Assembly: GCF_018531465.1 (NCBI RefSeq)
Contig: NZ_JAHDTF010000018.1
Span: forward strand, 62,001 to 126,000
DNA from: Sphaerisporangium fuscum
Lineage (GTDB): Bacteria > Actinomycetota > Actinomycetes > Streptosporangiales > Streptosporangiaceae
Reading direction: 5' to 3'
DNA: 64,000 bases
Of this stretch, positions 53,495 through 62,090 are shown piece after piece. A program made the translations under genes and the position numbers. Every line of letters starts with the position of its first letter. The stretch's first letter is position 1. The notes under the pieces are model-generated. The model did no database searches, was not told the DNA's origin, and saw only the letters and a program-made list of their open reading frames with translations.

Positions 53495-54190
53495 TCAGTT
53501 GAGCCGCTGCAGGTAGCCCTGCTCCACCAGGAAGGCCACCGACGCCTCACGCCTGCCCTTCGGCGCGTCCACGAAGTACTTGCTCAGCAGGTGGTACTGG
53601 CGCCCTCCGCCCGGCTGCTGGAAGGCCGGCGCGATGGGGCCGACATCGACCGCGAAGGATCTGGCGACCCTGTACACGTGGTAGTTGCACGGGTACTGGG
53701 GAGCGAAGGTGTCGAGATTGCTCGGCGGGATGGCCCGCTGCGAATAGGGCGTGCCGACGGGCGAGAGGAACGCGCCGCCCTCGCCGCCGAACCGGTCGAC
53801 CTCCGTGCCCGCTTCGAGGTTGTAGCCCTCCAGGACCGGTTTCGCGTTCGGAAATCCTCCCGCGTGCGCGAATCCGTCATCCGGCGGAAAACGGTAGGAG
53901 TTCGTCGTGAGATCCCAGTAGCGGTCGATGAATTGGTATCCGGAGAGGCCGCCCAGTTGGGCGTATCCGCGCAGGATCCTGCCCAGCAGCCCTGTCTCAG
54001 GGAGATTCACCGGGCCGAGCCTGGGATCGTTCTCGACGAAAGGAGCCGTGCAGACCGCCTCCGCTTTCTCCGGGGCGGGCTGAACGGCGGGCGGGCGCGT
54101 GCCCGCGAGGGCGGGAACGCCGGCCGGGGTGACGGCGACCACGGCCCCGGCCGCGATCAGCAGGGCTCCTCGGCGGATTCTTCTCAACAA
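53495..54190 (-). CDS. Secreted TNT-domain NAD+ glycohydrolase-type toxin
   Basis: A 231-residue exported protein. Translation probably starts at TTG 54190 or TTG 54187, both just after AAGGA; the product opens with a signal peptide (LRRIRRGALLIAAGAVVAV, then PALAG). Residues about 95-231 match the TNT domain of the Mycobacterium tuberculosis toxin CpnT and of secreted fungal NADases: NSYRFPPDDGF, VDRFGGEGGAFLSPVGTPY, QRAIPP, YHVYRVARSFAVDVGPIAP and QQPGGGRQY. Arg133 and the QQPGGGRQ Gln fit conserved active-site positions. Such domains hydrolyse NAD+. Unlike CpnT there is no channel domain. No adjacent gene resembling an antitoxin was recognised; export would protect the producer. Convergent with the cupin gene. 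Confidence 0.82.
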   Translation of the reverse strand: MLRRIRRGALLIAAGAVVAVTPAGVPALAGTRPPAVQPAPEKAEAVCTAPFVENDPRLGPVNLPETGLLGRILRGYAQLGGLSGYQFIDRYWDLTTNSYRFPPDDGFAHAGGFPNAKPVLEGYNLEAGTEVDRFGGEGGAFLSPVGTPYSQRAIPPSNLDTFAPQYPCNYHVYRVARSFAVDVGPIAPAFQQPGGGRQYHLLSKYFVDAPKGRREASVAFLVEQGYLQRLN

Positions 54191-54477
54191 ATCATCCTTG
54201 TCGCTCCGGGGGCCGCCGGAACGGGGAACGCCTCGGAAAGGCGGCGGCCAGGGAATGGGACAAGGAGAAGAATGATCGCGATCAACGCCGCACACCCACC
54301 GAACACCCGGGGCGCCGAGGCAAAGAGATGACAAATTCCGGGCGCCCCGGGGGCCTCACGAGCACGCACCGGCCGGGGCGGCCGCGGGAGCCGGCGCTTC
54401 TTGATGGGCCCCTTGTTGGGGGAAGGCGGGCCGAGGCGTAAGAATGCAGGCAGACGCCCCATACGAGGAGGTCAACG

Positions 54478-56019
54478 GTGACCCGCCAGATCGTCTCCGT
54501 CGTCGGTGGCAAGGCCGCCGACGATCCCACCGCCGCCGTCCACGACTCGGTCAACCCGGCGCGCACCGCCGAGGTCGTCGCCAAGGTGCAACTGGCCGAC
54601 GGTGCGGCCTTCGCCTGGGCGTGCAGCGTGGCCACGGCGGCCCAGCGCGAGTGGGCGCGGGTGCCGGCCCCGGTGCGCGGCAGGGTGATCGCCTCGATCG
54701 GCAGGCTGGTCGAGGCGAATGCCGAATCCCTGGCCAGGCTCGTCACCGAGGAGATCGGCAAGCCGTACGCCGAGGCGCTCGGCGAGGTGCGGGAGATCGT
54801 CGACACCTGCGACTTCTTCCTCGGCGAGGGCAGGCGGTTGTACGGCCAGACCGTGCCGTCGGAGATGCCGGACAAGAACCTCTTCACCTTCCGCGTGCCC
54901 GTCGGCGTCGCGGCCGTGATCACGGCGGGCAACTTCCCCGTCGCGGTGCCCAGCTGGTACCTGGTGCCCGCCCTGCTGTGCGGCAACGCCGTCGTGTGGA
55001 AGCCCGCCGAGTACGCCGCCGCCTCCGCGCACGCGCTGTACCGCCTGTTCGCCGCGGCGGGGCTGCCCGACGGCGTGCTGAACGTCGTGTTCGCCGACGG
55101 CCCGGCGACCTTCGCCGGGCTGGAGGCCGCCCTCACGGAGGGCACGGTGCAGAAGGTCGGCTTCACCGGTTCGACCGCGGTCGGGCGCGAGATCGGCGAG
55201 CTGTGCGGGCGGCACCTGCAGTCGCCGTGCCTGGAGCTCGGCGGCAAGAACCCCATGGTCGTCATGCCCGACGCCGACCTCGACCTGGCCGTGGAGGGGG
55301 CGCTGTTCTCGGGCTTCGGCACGGCGGGGCAGCGCTGCACCTCGCTCGGCACCGTCCTGGTCCACCGTTCGGTGCACGAGGAGTTCCTGGGACGGTACGC
55401 CCGAGCCGTCCGGGACGCGGCGGTGGGCGACCCGAACGGCGAGGTGCTGTACGGCCCGATGCTCGACGCCCGCTTCGCCGAGCGGTACGAGGACTACCTC
55501 GGCTGGATCCGGCCGCACCACACCGTCGTCACCGGGCCGGCGGGGCGGATCACCCCGGACAACCCGCGCGGGGACTTCGACGGCGAGGGCGGCCTGTACT
55601 ACCACCCGGTGGTCGTCGACGGGGTGCGTCCCGACGATCGCCTGTTCCTGGAGGAGACGTTCGGGCCGATCGTCGGGGTCGCCTCGTTCGACAGCCTGGA
55701 GGAGGCGATCGACCTGGCGAACCGGTCGGGGTACGGCCTGTCCTCCTCGATCTACACGACCGACCCGCAGGCGGCGTTCCGGTTCCGGGCGGGCGTCGCG
55801 GCCGGCATGGTCAGCGTCAACAACTCCACCTCCGGGGCCGAGGCGCACCTGCCCTTCGGCGGGAACGGCAGGTCCGGCAACGGCAGCCGCCAGTCGGGGG
55901 TGTGGGTGCTCGACCAGTTCACCCGCTGGCAGGCGATGAACTGGGACTACTCCGGCCGCCTCCAGAAGGCCCAGATGGACGTCGCCGAGATCATCCCCGA
56001 CCTGGACTTCCGCCTCTGA
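54478..56019 (+). CDS. Aldehyde dehydrogenase family protein
   Basis: A 513-residue NAD(P)-dependent aldehyde dehydrogenase. GTG 54478 is 6 nt after GAGGAGG. Motifs: NFPVAVPSW with downstream VWKPAEY for cofactor binding, FTGSTAVGREIG, the general base Glu253 in LELGGKNP, the catalytic Cys287 in GQRCTS, and a C-terminal LPFGGNGRSGNG. Length and sequence resemble the ALDH group that includes aminoadipate-semialdehyde dehydrogenases, but the substrate cannot be fixed. It is divergent from the TNT gene; the 287-bp gap shows no clear promoter. Confidence 0.92.
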   Translation: MTRQIVSVVGGKAADDPTAAVHDSVNPARTAEVVAKVQLADGAAFAWACSVATAAQREWARVPAPVRGRVIASIGRLVEANAESLARLVTEEIGKPYAEALGEVREIVDTCDFFLGEGRRLYGQTVPSEMPDKNLFTFRVPVGVAAVITAGNFPVAVPSWYLVPALLCGNAVVWKPAEYAAASAHALYRLFAAAGLPDGVLNVVFADGPATFAGLEAALTEGTVQKVGFTGSTAVGREIGELCGRHLQSPCLELGGKNPMVVMPDADLDLAVEGALFSGFGTAGQRCTSLGTVLVHRSVHEEFLGRYARAVRDAAVGDPNGEVLYGPMLDARFAERYEDYLGWIRPHHTVVTGPAGRITPDNPRGDFDGEGGLYYHPVVVDGVRPDDRLFLEETFGPIVGVASFDSLEEAIDLANRSGYGLSSSIYTTDPQAAFRFRAGVAAGMVSVNNSTSGAEAHLPFGGNGRSGNGSRQSGVWVLDQFTRWQAMNWDYSGRLQKAQMDVAEIIPDLDFRL

Positions 56020-56063
56020 CCCTGCGCCTCCGGACCTCGGGGGAGGTGGTGGGGCGAATCCGG

Positions 56064-56081
56064 CCCCGCCGTACGGCGGGG
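56064..56081 (+). terminator. Hairpin between convergent genes
   Basis: CCCCGCC (56064-56070) pairs with GGCGGGG (56075-56081) around GTAC. It lies between the convergent aldehyde dehydrogenase and FtsH-like genes and can fold in either transcript. No U-tract. Confidence 0.65.
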
Positions 56082-56086
56082 AGCGG

Positions 56087-59000
56087 TCAGGAGGGGGTCT
56101 GGCCGTCGTAGCCGAGCAGGCGCATGGCGGTCTCGGGTTCCATGGCGGCGGCGAGGAGCTGGGCACGTTCGATCGCCCTGTCCCTGGCCTCCTCCGCCCT
56201 GGCCCGAGCGGCCTGCTGACCTCGTACGACGAGGACGGCGACACCGCCTCCGACGGCCAGCAGCACGACGATCAGCAGCGCCACCACGTTCACCGGAGGC
56301 GTGGCCGTCGCGGGGGCCTCGGCGGCGGCTCCCGGCGGGGTCGCGCCGAACAGGGACAGCCCGAGCACCACCAGGACCGCGAGCGCCGCCGCGGCGGCCA
56401 GGGCGAGGCCGATCGGCCGCAGGCTCCCCGAGTGACGCCGTCCCGTTCCGCGTGCCCGCTGCTCCGGGGGCACGGCGGCGGGACCCCACGGGATGAAGTC
56501 CGGCGGCGCGTAGCCGGGACCGCCGTCGGCGGGAGCCTGGCCCGCGCCGCCGGCGTTCCCGGACGCCGAACCGTTGCGGCCCGGCACCGGTGAGCCGTTG
56601 TGCGCGGCCGGTGGGGCGGCGCCGCTGTGCGGCAGGATGACCGGGCCCGAGGGGCCGCCCGTGATGCCGGTCGTGCCCGGCGGCGGGCCGAAGGTGTCCA
56701 CCATCGGCGGCGCGGCGGTGTCCGCCGGCGAGCCGGGGGCGCCGGACGCGGGCAGGAGCCGTCCGGCGACGACGGGGGCCGGGAGCAGCGACGGGGCCGG
56801 GGCCGGCAGGGGGGAGGTCACCTGGCTGTGGGTGCGGTGGGCCTCGGCCGCGATCAGGTGGTAGGCCTCCAGCTCCTCGTAGAACTCCTCGGAGCCGTAG
56901 ACCGAGCCGTCGACGAGCGGCCCCCGCGTGCCCTCGATCACCGCGATGACGTCGTCGCCGTTGAGGGTCTTGTGCCGCTCCAGGGCGTGCGCGACGCACA
57001 GCACCTCGCGGCGGTTCTCCCTGAGCAGCTCCTCGGTCTTCTCCAGCAGCCGGGCCAGGTTGAACTCGATGCGCTCGGCCAGCATGTCGGGGGTGAGGTG
57101 GTCGCGCCGCGCGGCCGGCTCCTGGGTGTACCCGATGCCGCCGGGGCGCGGCCGCGGGGACGCCTTCCCGTCGCGGATGCCGAGAAGCTGCAGCGCCGGC
57201 AGGGACGCGACGCCGGTGCCCATGCCCCAGTGGGCCTCCATGAAGCCGACCACCATGGTGGCGTTCTCCAGGTCTCCGGAGACGCCCGAGGAGTTGTCCT
57301 CGCCGAAGAACATGCGCTCCCCCGCCAGCGAGGCGAGCGAGACCATGATGTCGGCCTCGTACTCGCTGCGCCACCGGGTGAACTGGTCCTCGGGCTTGAT
57401 GCTGGACACCATGCCGAGGTAGTCGGCGCCCTTCTCGATGGTGGCCAGGTCGATCTCGAGGTGCTGGCGGGTGCGGTAGGCGGTGACGGCGTGGCAGGCC
57501 TCGTGCACGGCCACCGCGTGGCGCTCGCGCTCGATGTACTCGACGTCCTCGGGGGGCCCGAGCTGCTTGAGCCGCTTGGCGGTCATGACGTCCGCCCAGG
57601 TGATCACCTCTCGCCCGGCCCGGATGGCGGTGATCAGCGACTCGTTGACCAGGTCCTTGATGGTCGCGCCGGTCGCGTACGGGGTGATCGTGGCCAGCTT
57701 GTCGAGCTGCTCGGGGGTGAGCTCGTGCCGCACCTTGTCGAAGTACCCCTGGTAGGTGCGCACGCGCCCGGCCTTGGACGGGTAGCCGACCTTGTAGATG
57801 CGGTCGATGCGGCCCGGCCGCAGCAGCGCCTCGTCCAGGGAGTTCGGCATGTTGGTGGCCATCATGACGAGGATGCGGTACTTCGGCGGCGGCTTGGGCC
57901 GCATGCCGAGCAGCCGGCGCACGTACCGGTTGACGAAGCCGCGCGGCTTCTTCAGCCCGGACAGCTCGGTGAGCAGCGCCTGCAGCGTCCCCTGGTCTCC
58001 GCTGCCCATCATCCCCATCGAGCTGACCACGCGGTCACGGCCGGGCTCGGGGGGCTCGGCGCGGGCTGCGCCCAGCGACCGCCGGGTCAGCAGGGCGCGG
58101 GTCTCCTCCGACAGGTAGCCGAACCCGTGGCACCCGGGGCCGCGGAAGGGGGCACCGGCGGTGAGGCCGGCGCCGCCGGGCGGGCCCTGCTGGGCGAGGG
58201 CGCCGCGCCGGCCGAGCGAGTCGGCCTCGTCGAAGAAGACGATGACGCCGCCGTACCGCAGGGCCAGCTTGCGCAGCTTGCGGAACAGCGACTTCACCTT
58301 CAGGATGCCGATGCCCATGAACATGTTGATGAAGGCGCCGGGGTCGACGAAGACGTACGGCTTGCCCGTCTCGCCGGCGACCGCCTCGGCCATCAGCGTC
58401 TTGCCGGTGCCGGGCGGGCCCCAGAGGAGCAGGCCGCTCGGCACGTAGCCGCCCTTGGCCTCGATCTCGTCGGGCTTCTCCAGGAAGACGATGTTCTCCT
58501 TGACGCGCTCGACGACGTGGTCCTGCCCCCAGACGTCGGAGAAGCGGGTCTTGATGTCGTCCGGGAAGTACGTCTCGACGCCGCCCCTGGCCATGAACCA
58601 GAAGAGCCCGACGAACTGCACGATGACGAAGAAGAACCCGAAGGCGAGCTGCAGGCCGTACGGCAGCACCTGCCACAGCAGCGCGGGGGCCTGGAACAGG
58701 GCGAGGGCCGGGGAGACGGCGAGGATCTGGCCGAGCACCAGCGCCAGGACCGCGATCCAGAACAGCCACTTCAGCGCCCTGGCGATGCGGTAGCGGTTCC
58801 AGTCGCTGAACCGGCGCCGGCTCCACCGGTCGAAGCCGCCGAAGACCTTCGCGGTCCAGAAGCGGTGGTAGCGCGCCGAACGTTCGCTCACCAGGAAGTG
58901 GAGCTGCCTTACGGCCTCCACCGCCATCAGCCCGAGGATGACGGACCCGGCGCGGCTGGGCGTGGTGGTCTTCACGGCCTCGTCGAAGGGCTCGATACCC

Positions 59001-59167
59001 TCGAACGCGGCCATCTCATGCCAGACCAGGATGAGGAACGCGAGCCCCAGCCCTAGAAGGATCTTGATCCGGTCCCAGAACGGCAGGGCGGTCCGCCCGG
59101 TGGAGGCCGGTCCGGAGTCGGGGGCGCGCAGTCCAGTGGGGGGCTCAGGGGCGGGGGCTTGTGTCAT
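56087..59167 (-). CDS. FtsH-like AAA+ metalloprotease with extra membrane segments
   Basis: A 1026-residue membrane ATPase-protease, unlike the housekeeping FtsH (about 650-800 residues). Residues 35-195 hold about four hydrophobic segments. The AAA domain has Walker A GPPGTGKT (250-257), Walker B VIVFFDEAD, and LLRPGRIDR (449-456), but between them an insert of about 70 residues (322-390) with PPGGAGLTAGAPF. The M41 protease domain has HEACH (555-559; zinc ligands and Glu) and the third ligand in SGDLENAT (Asp632). The C-terminal about 270 residues are Pro/Gly-rich, then two further hydrophobic segments (LALAAAAALAVLVVLGLSLFG and VVALLIVVLLAVGGG). It follows the lipoprotein gene by 17 nt. 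Confidence 0.87.
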   Translation of the reverse strand: MTQAPAPEPPTGLRAPDSGPASTGRTALPFWDRIKILLGLGLAFLILVWHEMAAFEGIEPFDEAVKTTTPSRAGSVILGLMAVEAVRQLHFLVSERSARYHRFWTAKVFGGFDRWSRRRFSDWNRYRIARALKWLFWIAVLALVLGQILAVSPALALFQAPALLWQVLPYGLQLAFGFFFVIVQFVGLFWFMARGGVETYFPDDIKTRFSDVWGQDHVVERVKENIVFLEKPDEIEAKGGYVPSGLLLWGPPGTGKTLMAEAVAGETGKPYVFVDPGAFINMFMGIGILKVKSLFRKLRKLALRYGGVIVFFDEADSLGRRGALAQQGPPGGAGLTAGAPFRGPGCHGFGYLSEETRALLTRRSLGAARAEPPEPGRDRVVSSMGMMGSGDQGTLQALLTELSGLKKPRGFVNRYVRRLLGMRPKPPPKYRILVMMATNMPNSLDEALLRPGRIDRIYKVGYPSKAGRVRTYQGYFDKVRHELTPEQLDKLATITPYATGATIKDLVNESLITAIRAGREVITWADVMTAKRLKQLGPPEDVEYIERERHAVAVHEACHAVTAYRTRQHLEIDLATIEKGADYLGMVSSIKPEDQFTRWRSEYEADIMVSLASLAGERMFFGEDNSSGVSGDLENATMVVGFMEAHWGMGTGVASLPALQLLGIRDGKASPRPRPGGIGYTQEPAARRDHLTPDMLAERIEFNLARLLEKTEELLRENRREVLCVAHALERHKTLNGDDVIAVIEGTRGPLVDGSVYGSEEFYEELEAYHLIAAEAHRTHSQVTSPLPAPAPSLLPAPVVAGRLLPASGAPGSPADTAAPPMVDTFGPPPGTTGITGGPSGPVILPHSGAAPPAAHNGSPVPGRNGSASGNAGGAGQAPADGGPGYAPPDFIPWGPAAVPPEQRARGTGRRHSGSLRPIGLALAAAAALAVLVVLGLSLFGATPPGAAAEAPATATPPVNVVALLIVVLLAVGGGVAVLVVRGQQAARARAEEARDRAIERAQLLAAAMEPETAMRLLGYDGQTPS

Positions 59168-59184
59168 CGGTGCTCCTCACCGGG

Positions 59185-59889
59185 TCACCCGGGAATCCGC
59201 TTTACCTTGAACGACCGCGCGACCCGCTCGATCTCCTGGCCACGTTGGCGGTAGCAGGTGGCCGAGCAGCGGATGAGGAGGACGGAGACGCGCGTGCCGT
59301 CGGCGGCGAGGTAGGCGGTCTGGTCGAAGGTCTGCACCGGCCCTCCGAGGACCTTGAAGTTGTACACCACGTGGACGCCCCGCACGCCGTCCTCGGGTGG
59401 CAGCACCTCGTCGCTGAGGAGTTCGAAGTTCTTGTAGGGATAGGTGGGCATCTGTTCGAGCTGCTGCCGCACGTCGGCGCCGACCGCGACGGGCAGCATC
59501 GCGGCGTTGCGCAGCCCGTCGAGGGACATCTTGTCGCGCTCGGACGCGGTGAGCTTGGACACCATGGCGAAGACGAACGGCTGGTCGGATCCGCCGGTGG
59601 CGTCGAGCAGGTGGTCCGCCGAGGGCCGGCTGAACGCGTCGTAGGCGACCGTCCAGGAAAGCCGCTTGCGCAGTCGCGCGGTGGCGGAGTTCGGGTCGCC
59701 GAAGACCCGCTGGTCGAGCGCGGCCTGGTCGACCTTCCGCCAGGAGGCGGGAACCTTGAAGTAGCTCTGCCCATCGTCACCCATCACGTAGGTGAAGTCG
59801 GCGCCGCCGCATCCGGTGAGCCCGGCGGCCATGGCGGCGACGACCATCGCCGTCGCGATCAACCGTGACCCTGCCCGCGATCGTTCCAC
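59185..59889 (-). CDS. Lipoprotein paired with the FtsH-like protease
   Basis: A 234-residue predicted lipoprotein of unknown function. The signal peptide ends in a lipobox, LTGC (Cys at about residue 27), and mature residues begin GGADFTYVMGDDG. The body has no known domain; two Cys close to the end (IRCSATCYRQ) may pair. The export sequence, 17-nt spacing and same strand as the FtsH-like gene suggest one operon, so the lipoprotein may be a partner or substrate-handling factor on the outer face of the membrane. The start at 59889 is ATG without a strong ribosome-binding site in the short gap. Confidence 0.78.
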   Translation of the reverse strand: MERSRAGSRLIATAMVVAAMAAGLTGCGGADFTYVMGDDGQSYFKVPASWRKVDQAALDQRVFGDPNSATARLRKRLSWTVAYDAFSRPSADHLLDATGGSDQPFVFAMVSKLTASERDKMSLDGLRNAAMLPVAVGADVRQQLEQMPTYPYKNFELLSDEVLPPEDGVRGVHVVYNFKVLGGPVQTFDQTAYLAADGTRVSVLLIRCSATCYRQRGQEIERVARSFKVKRIPG

Positions 59890-60082
59890 AGGGGCATTAC
59901 CTCCGCTTTGCGGGTCATCATGGTTCTTATGCCCGCTTTTAAGGAGACATCCCCAAGGGAGATTTCATAAATCTTGACGAAAGGCGGCCACGCGGTTCAT
60001 CGCGGCCGCGAGGGAGGACGCCCGGCCGTCGCCGACCCTGACGACGGACGCGCCCGCGAACCGATGAGCCGGCCAGGCGGCC

Positions 60083-60097
60083 CGGCGCGACGCGCCG
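60083..60097 (-). terminator. Hairpin downstream of the aldo/keto reductase gene
   Basis: CGGCGCG (60083-60089), A, CGCGCCG (60091-60097) is a short perfect inverted repeat within a very GC-rich stretch, 43 nt downstream of the stop at 60140. The remaining part of the 59890-60139 gap shows no ORF. Confidence 0.4.
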
Positions 60098-60139
60098 CCC
60101 GGCCGGGATCGGCGGCGGCCGGCCGGCCATCACGCGGCG

Positions 60140-61126
60140 TCAGTACCGGCTGCCGGCCGGTGCGGGCAAGGCGTCCAGTTCGGCGAGGTCGTCCGGGGTG
60201 AGCCGCAGGAGTGTCGCCGCCGCGTTCTCCTCGACGCGCGAGCGGCGCCGGCTGCCGGGTATCGGCACGACGTGCTCGCCCTGTGCCAGCGTCCAGGCGA
60301 GGGCCACCTGGGCCGCGGTGGCCTGGTGCCGGGCGGCGATCTGCTCGACCCTGTCCACGATGGCCAGGTTGGCCGTCAAGTTCTCCTCCTGGAAGCGGGG
60401 GTTGTGCGAGCGATAGTCGTCCGGGGCGAACCTGGCCTCGCGGAACCGGCCGGTCAGGAAGCCGCGGCCGAGCGGGGAGTAGGCCACGAAGGCGGCCTCG
60501 TGGCGGGCGCACCACTCCACGGAGGTGGCCAGATGGTCCCTGGTCCACAGGGACAGCTCCGACTGCACGGCCTTGATCGGGTGGACGGCCTGGGCCCGGT
60601 CGAGCTGTTCCAGGCTGAACTCCGAGACCCCGAGGGCCAGCACCTTGCCCGCGGCCACCATCTCGGCCATGGCGCCGACGCTCTCCTCGACCGGCACCTG
60701 AGGGTCCGGGCGGTGAAGGTAGTACAGGTCGACGTGGTCGACGCCCAACCGCCGGAGGGAGGCGTCGAGGGCCGCGCGCAGGTGCTCGGGGCGCCCGTCC
60801 GGGTGGGGAAGGGCGGGGGTGCCGTCCTCGCCGACCCGCGCGACGTTGCCGCCCTTGGTGGCGAGCACGACCTCGTCCCGCCGCCCGGCGATGGCCCTGC
60901 CGACGGTCTCCTCGTTGGTGAAGGGCCCGTACACGTCGGCGGTGTCGAGGAGATTCACGCCCAGGTCCAGCGCCCGGCCGATGACCTCACGGGGATCCTC
61001 GGCGTCGGTGGCCGCGCCGTAGGCCCACGTCATCCCCATGCAGCCGAGCCCGATCGCCCCCACCTGCGGCCCGCCGGGCCACAACCGCCGGGTCGTGATC
61101 CGCTCCTGGTTCGACCTGCTGCTCAT
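60140..61126 (-). CDS. Aldo/keto reductase
   Basis: A 328-residue NADPH-dependent oxidoreductase of the AKR fold, resembling the AKR13 group. The catalytic tetrad is present: Asp61 and Tyr66 (DTADVYG), Lys91 (ATKGG) and His138 (YLHRPD). The C-terminal cofactor-binding region has VPIPGSRRRSRVEEN. It would reduce a carbonyl compound to an alcohol; the physiological substrate is not predictable. ATG 61126 follows AGGAGGAGGAG, a strong ribosome-binding site. It is divergent from the SDR gene. Confidence 0.92.
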   Translation of the reverse strand: MSSRSNQERITTRRLWPGGPQVGAIGLGCMGMTWAYGAATDAEDPREVIGRALDLGVNLLDTADVYGPFTNEETVGRAIAGRRDEVVLATKGGNVARVGEDGTPALPHPDGRPEHLRAALDASLRRLGVDHVDLYYLHRPDPQVPVEESVGAMAEMVAAGKVLALGVSEFSLEQLDRAQAVHPIKAVQSELSLWTRDHLATSVEWCARHEAAFVAYSPLGRGFLTGRFREARFAPDDYRSHNPRFQEENLTANLAIVDRVEQIAARHQATAAQVALAWTLAQGEHVVPIPGSRRRSRVEENAAATLLRLTPDDLAELDALPAPAGSRY

Positions 61127-61331
61127 CAGCTCCTCCTCCTGATTCGATCAGGAATGCCGCGTTCCCAGGCTCGCGGTGAGAAAACCCCCGGTCTCGTCGT
61201 TGCCGGCCCTCCCCTCGGCTCCGTGCTCGCCGGCCGCGATGTGACTGTGAGAGACCTCGGGAAACGCGACAGAAGTCCGGCTCCACTTGCGACACGGACC
61301 GGGCCGGTGAAGGCTCCACTAGTCTTCCTGC

Positions 61332-62081
61332 ATGCCTACCGCACTGATCACGGGCGCCACCGCCGGCATCGGCGCCGCGTTCGCCCGCAGGCTGGCCGCC
61401 GACGGCCTTTCCCTGGTCCTCGTGGCCCGCGACGAGAAGCGCCTGCACGAGAGCGCCGAGGCGTTGCACCGCCGGTACGGCGTGCGGGCCGAGGTGCTCC
61501 CCGCCGACCTCGCCACCGAGGAGGGAATCTCGGCGGTGGAGGCACGGCTGCGCGAGGGCGTCGACCTGCTGGTCAACAACGCCGGGTTCGGCCACCCCGG
61601 GGAGGCGCTGGAGGTGCCGGTGGCCGACGAGCTGGTCATGCTGCGCGTGCACTGCGAGGCGGTGCTGCGCCTGACCATGGCCGCCCTGCCGGGCATCCGC
61701 TCCCGGGGACGCGGCGGCGTCATCAACGTCGCGTCGGTGGCGGCGTTCCTTCCCTCGGGCACCTACGGCGCGTCCAAGGCCTGGATCGTGAACTTCAGCG
61801 AGTCGCTGGCCGCGCAGGTCCCGGAGCGGCGCGTCCGCGTCATGGCGCTGTGCCCCGGGTTCGTGCACACCGAGTTCCACCAGCGGGCGTCGATCGACAC
61901 CTCCGGCAGCCCCCAGTTCCTGTGGCTGTCGGCCGACCACGTGGTGGACGTCGCCATGCGCGACTTCGCCCGGGGGGTGCCGGTCAGCGTGCCGGACATC
62001 CGCTACAAGGTGCTCACGGCAGTGGCGCGGCACCTCCCACTCGGACTTCTGAGCAGGGCTCAGCGGCGCTTCGGACGCTGA
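61332..62081 (+). CDS. Short-chain dehydrogenase/reductase
   Basis: A 249-residue classical SDR. The cofactor motif is TGATAGIG (7-14), followed by NNAGFGHPGEAL, the Ser of NVASVAAFLP, the catalytic YGASK and CPGFVHTEF. The first 200 residues form the Rossmann fold; the C-terminus (LPLGLLSRAQRRFGR) is basic and could contact the membrane. Substrate unknown. ATG 61332 has no Shine-Dalgarno sequence, so leaderless translation is possible. The reductase gene on the other strand starts 205 bp away; the gap contains no recognised promoter. Confidence 0.9.
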   Translation: MPTALITGATAGIGAAFARRLAADGLSLVLVARDEKRLHESAEALHRRYGVRAEVLPADLATEEGISAVEARLREGVDLLVNNAGFGHPGEALEVPVADELVMLRVHCEAVLRLTMAALPGIRSRGRGGVINVASVAAFLPSGTYGASKAWIVNFSESLAAQVPERRVRVMALCPGFVHTEFHQRASIDTSGSPQFLWLSADHVVDVAMRDFARGVPVSVPDIRYKVLTAVARHLPLGLLSRAQRRFGR

Positions 62082-62090
62082 GCCCGCCGG

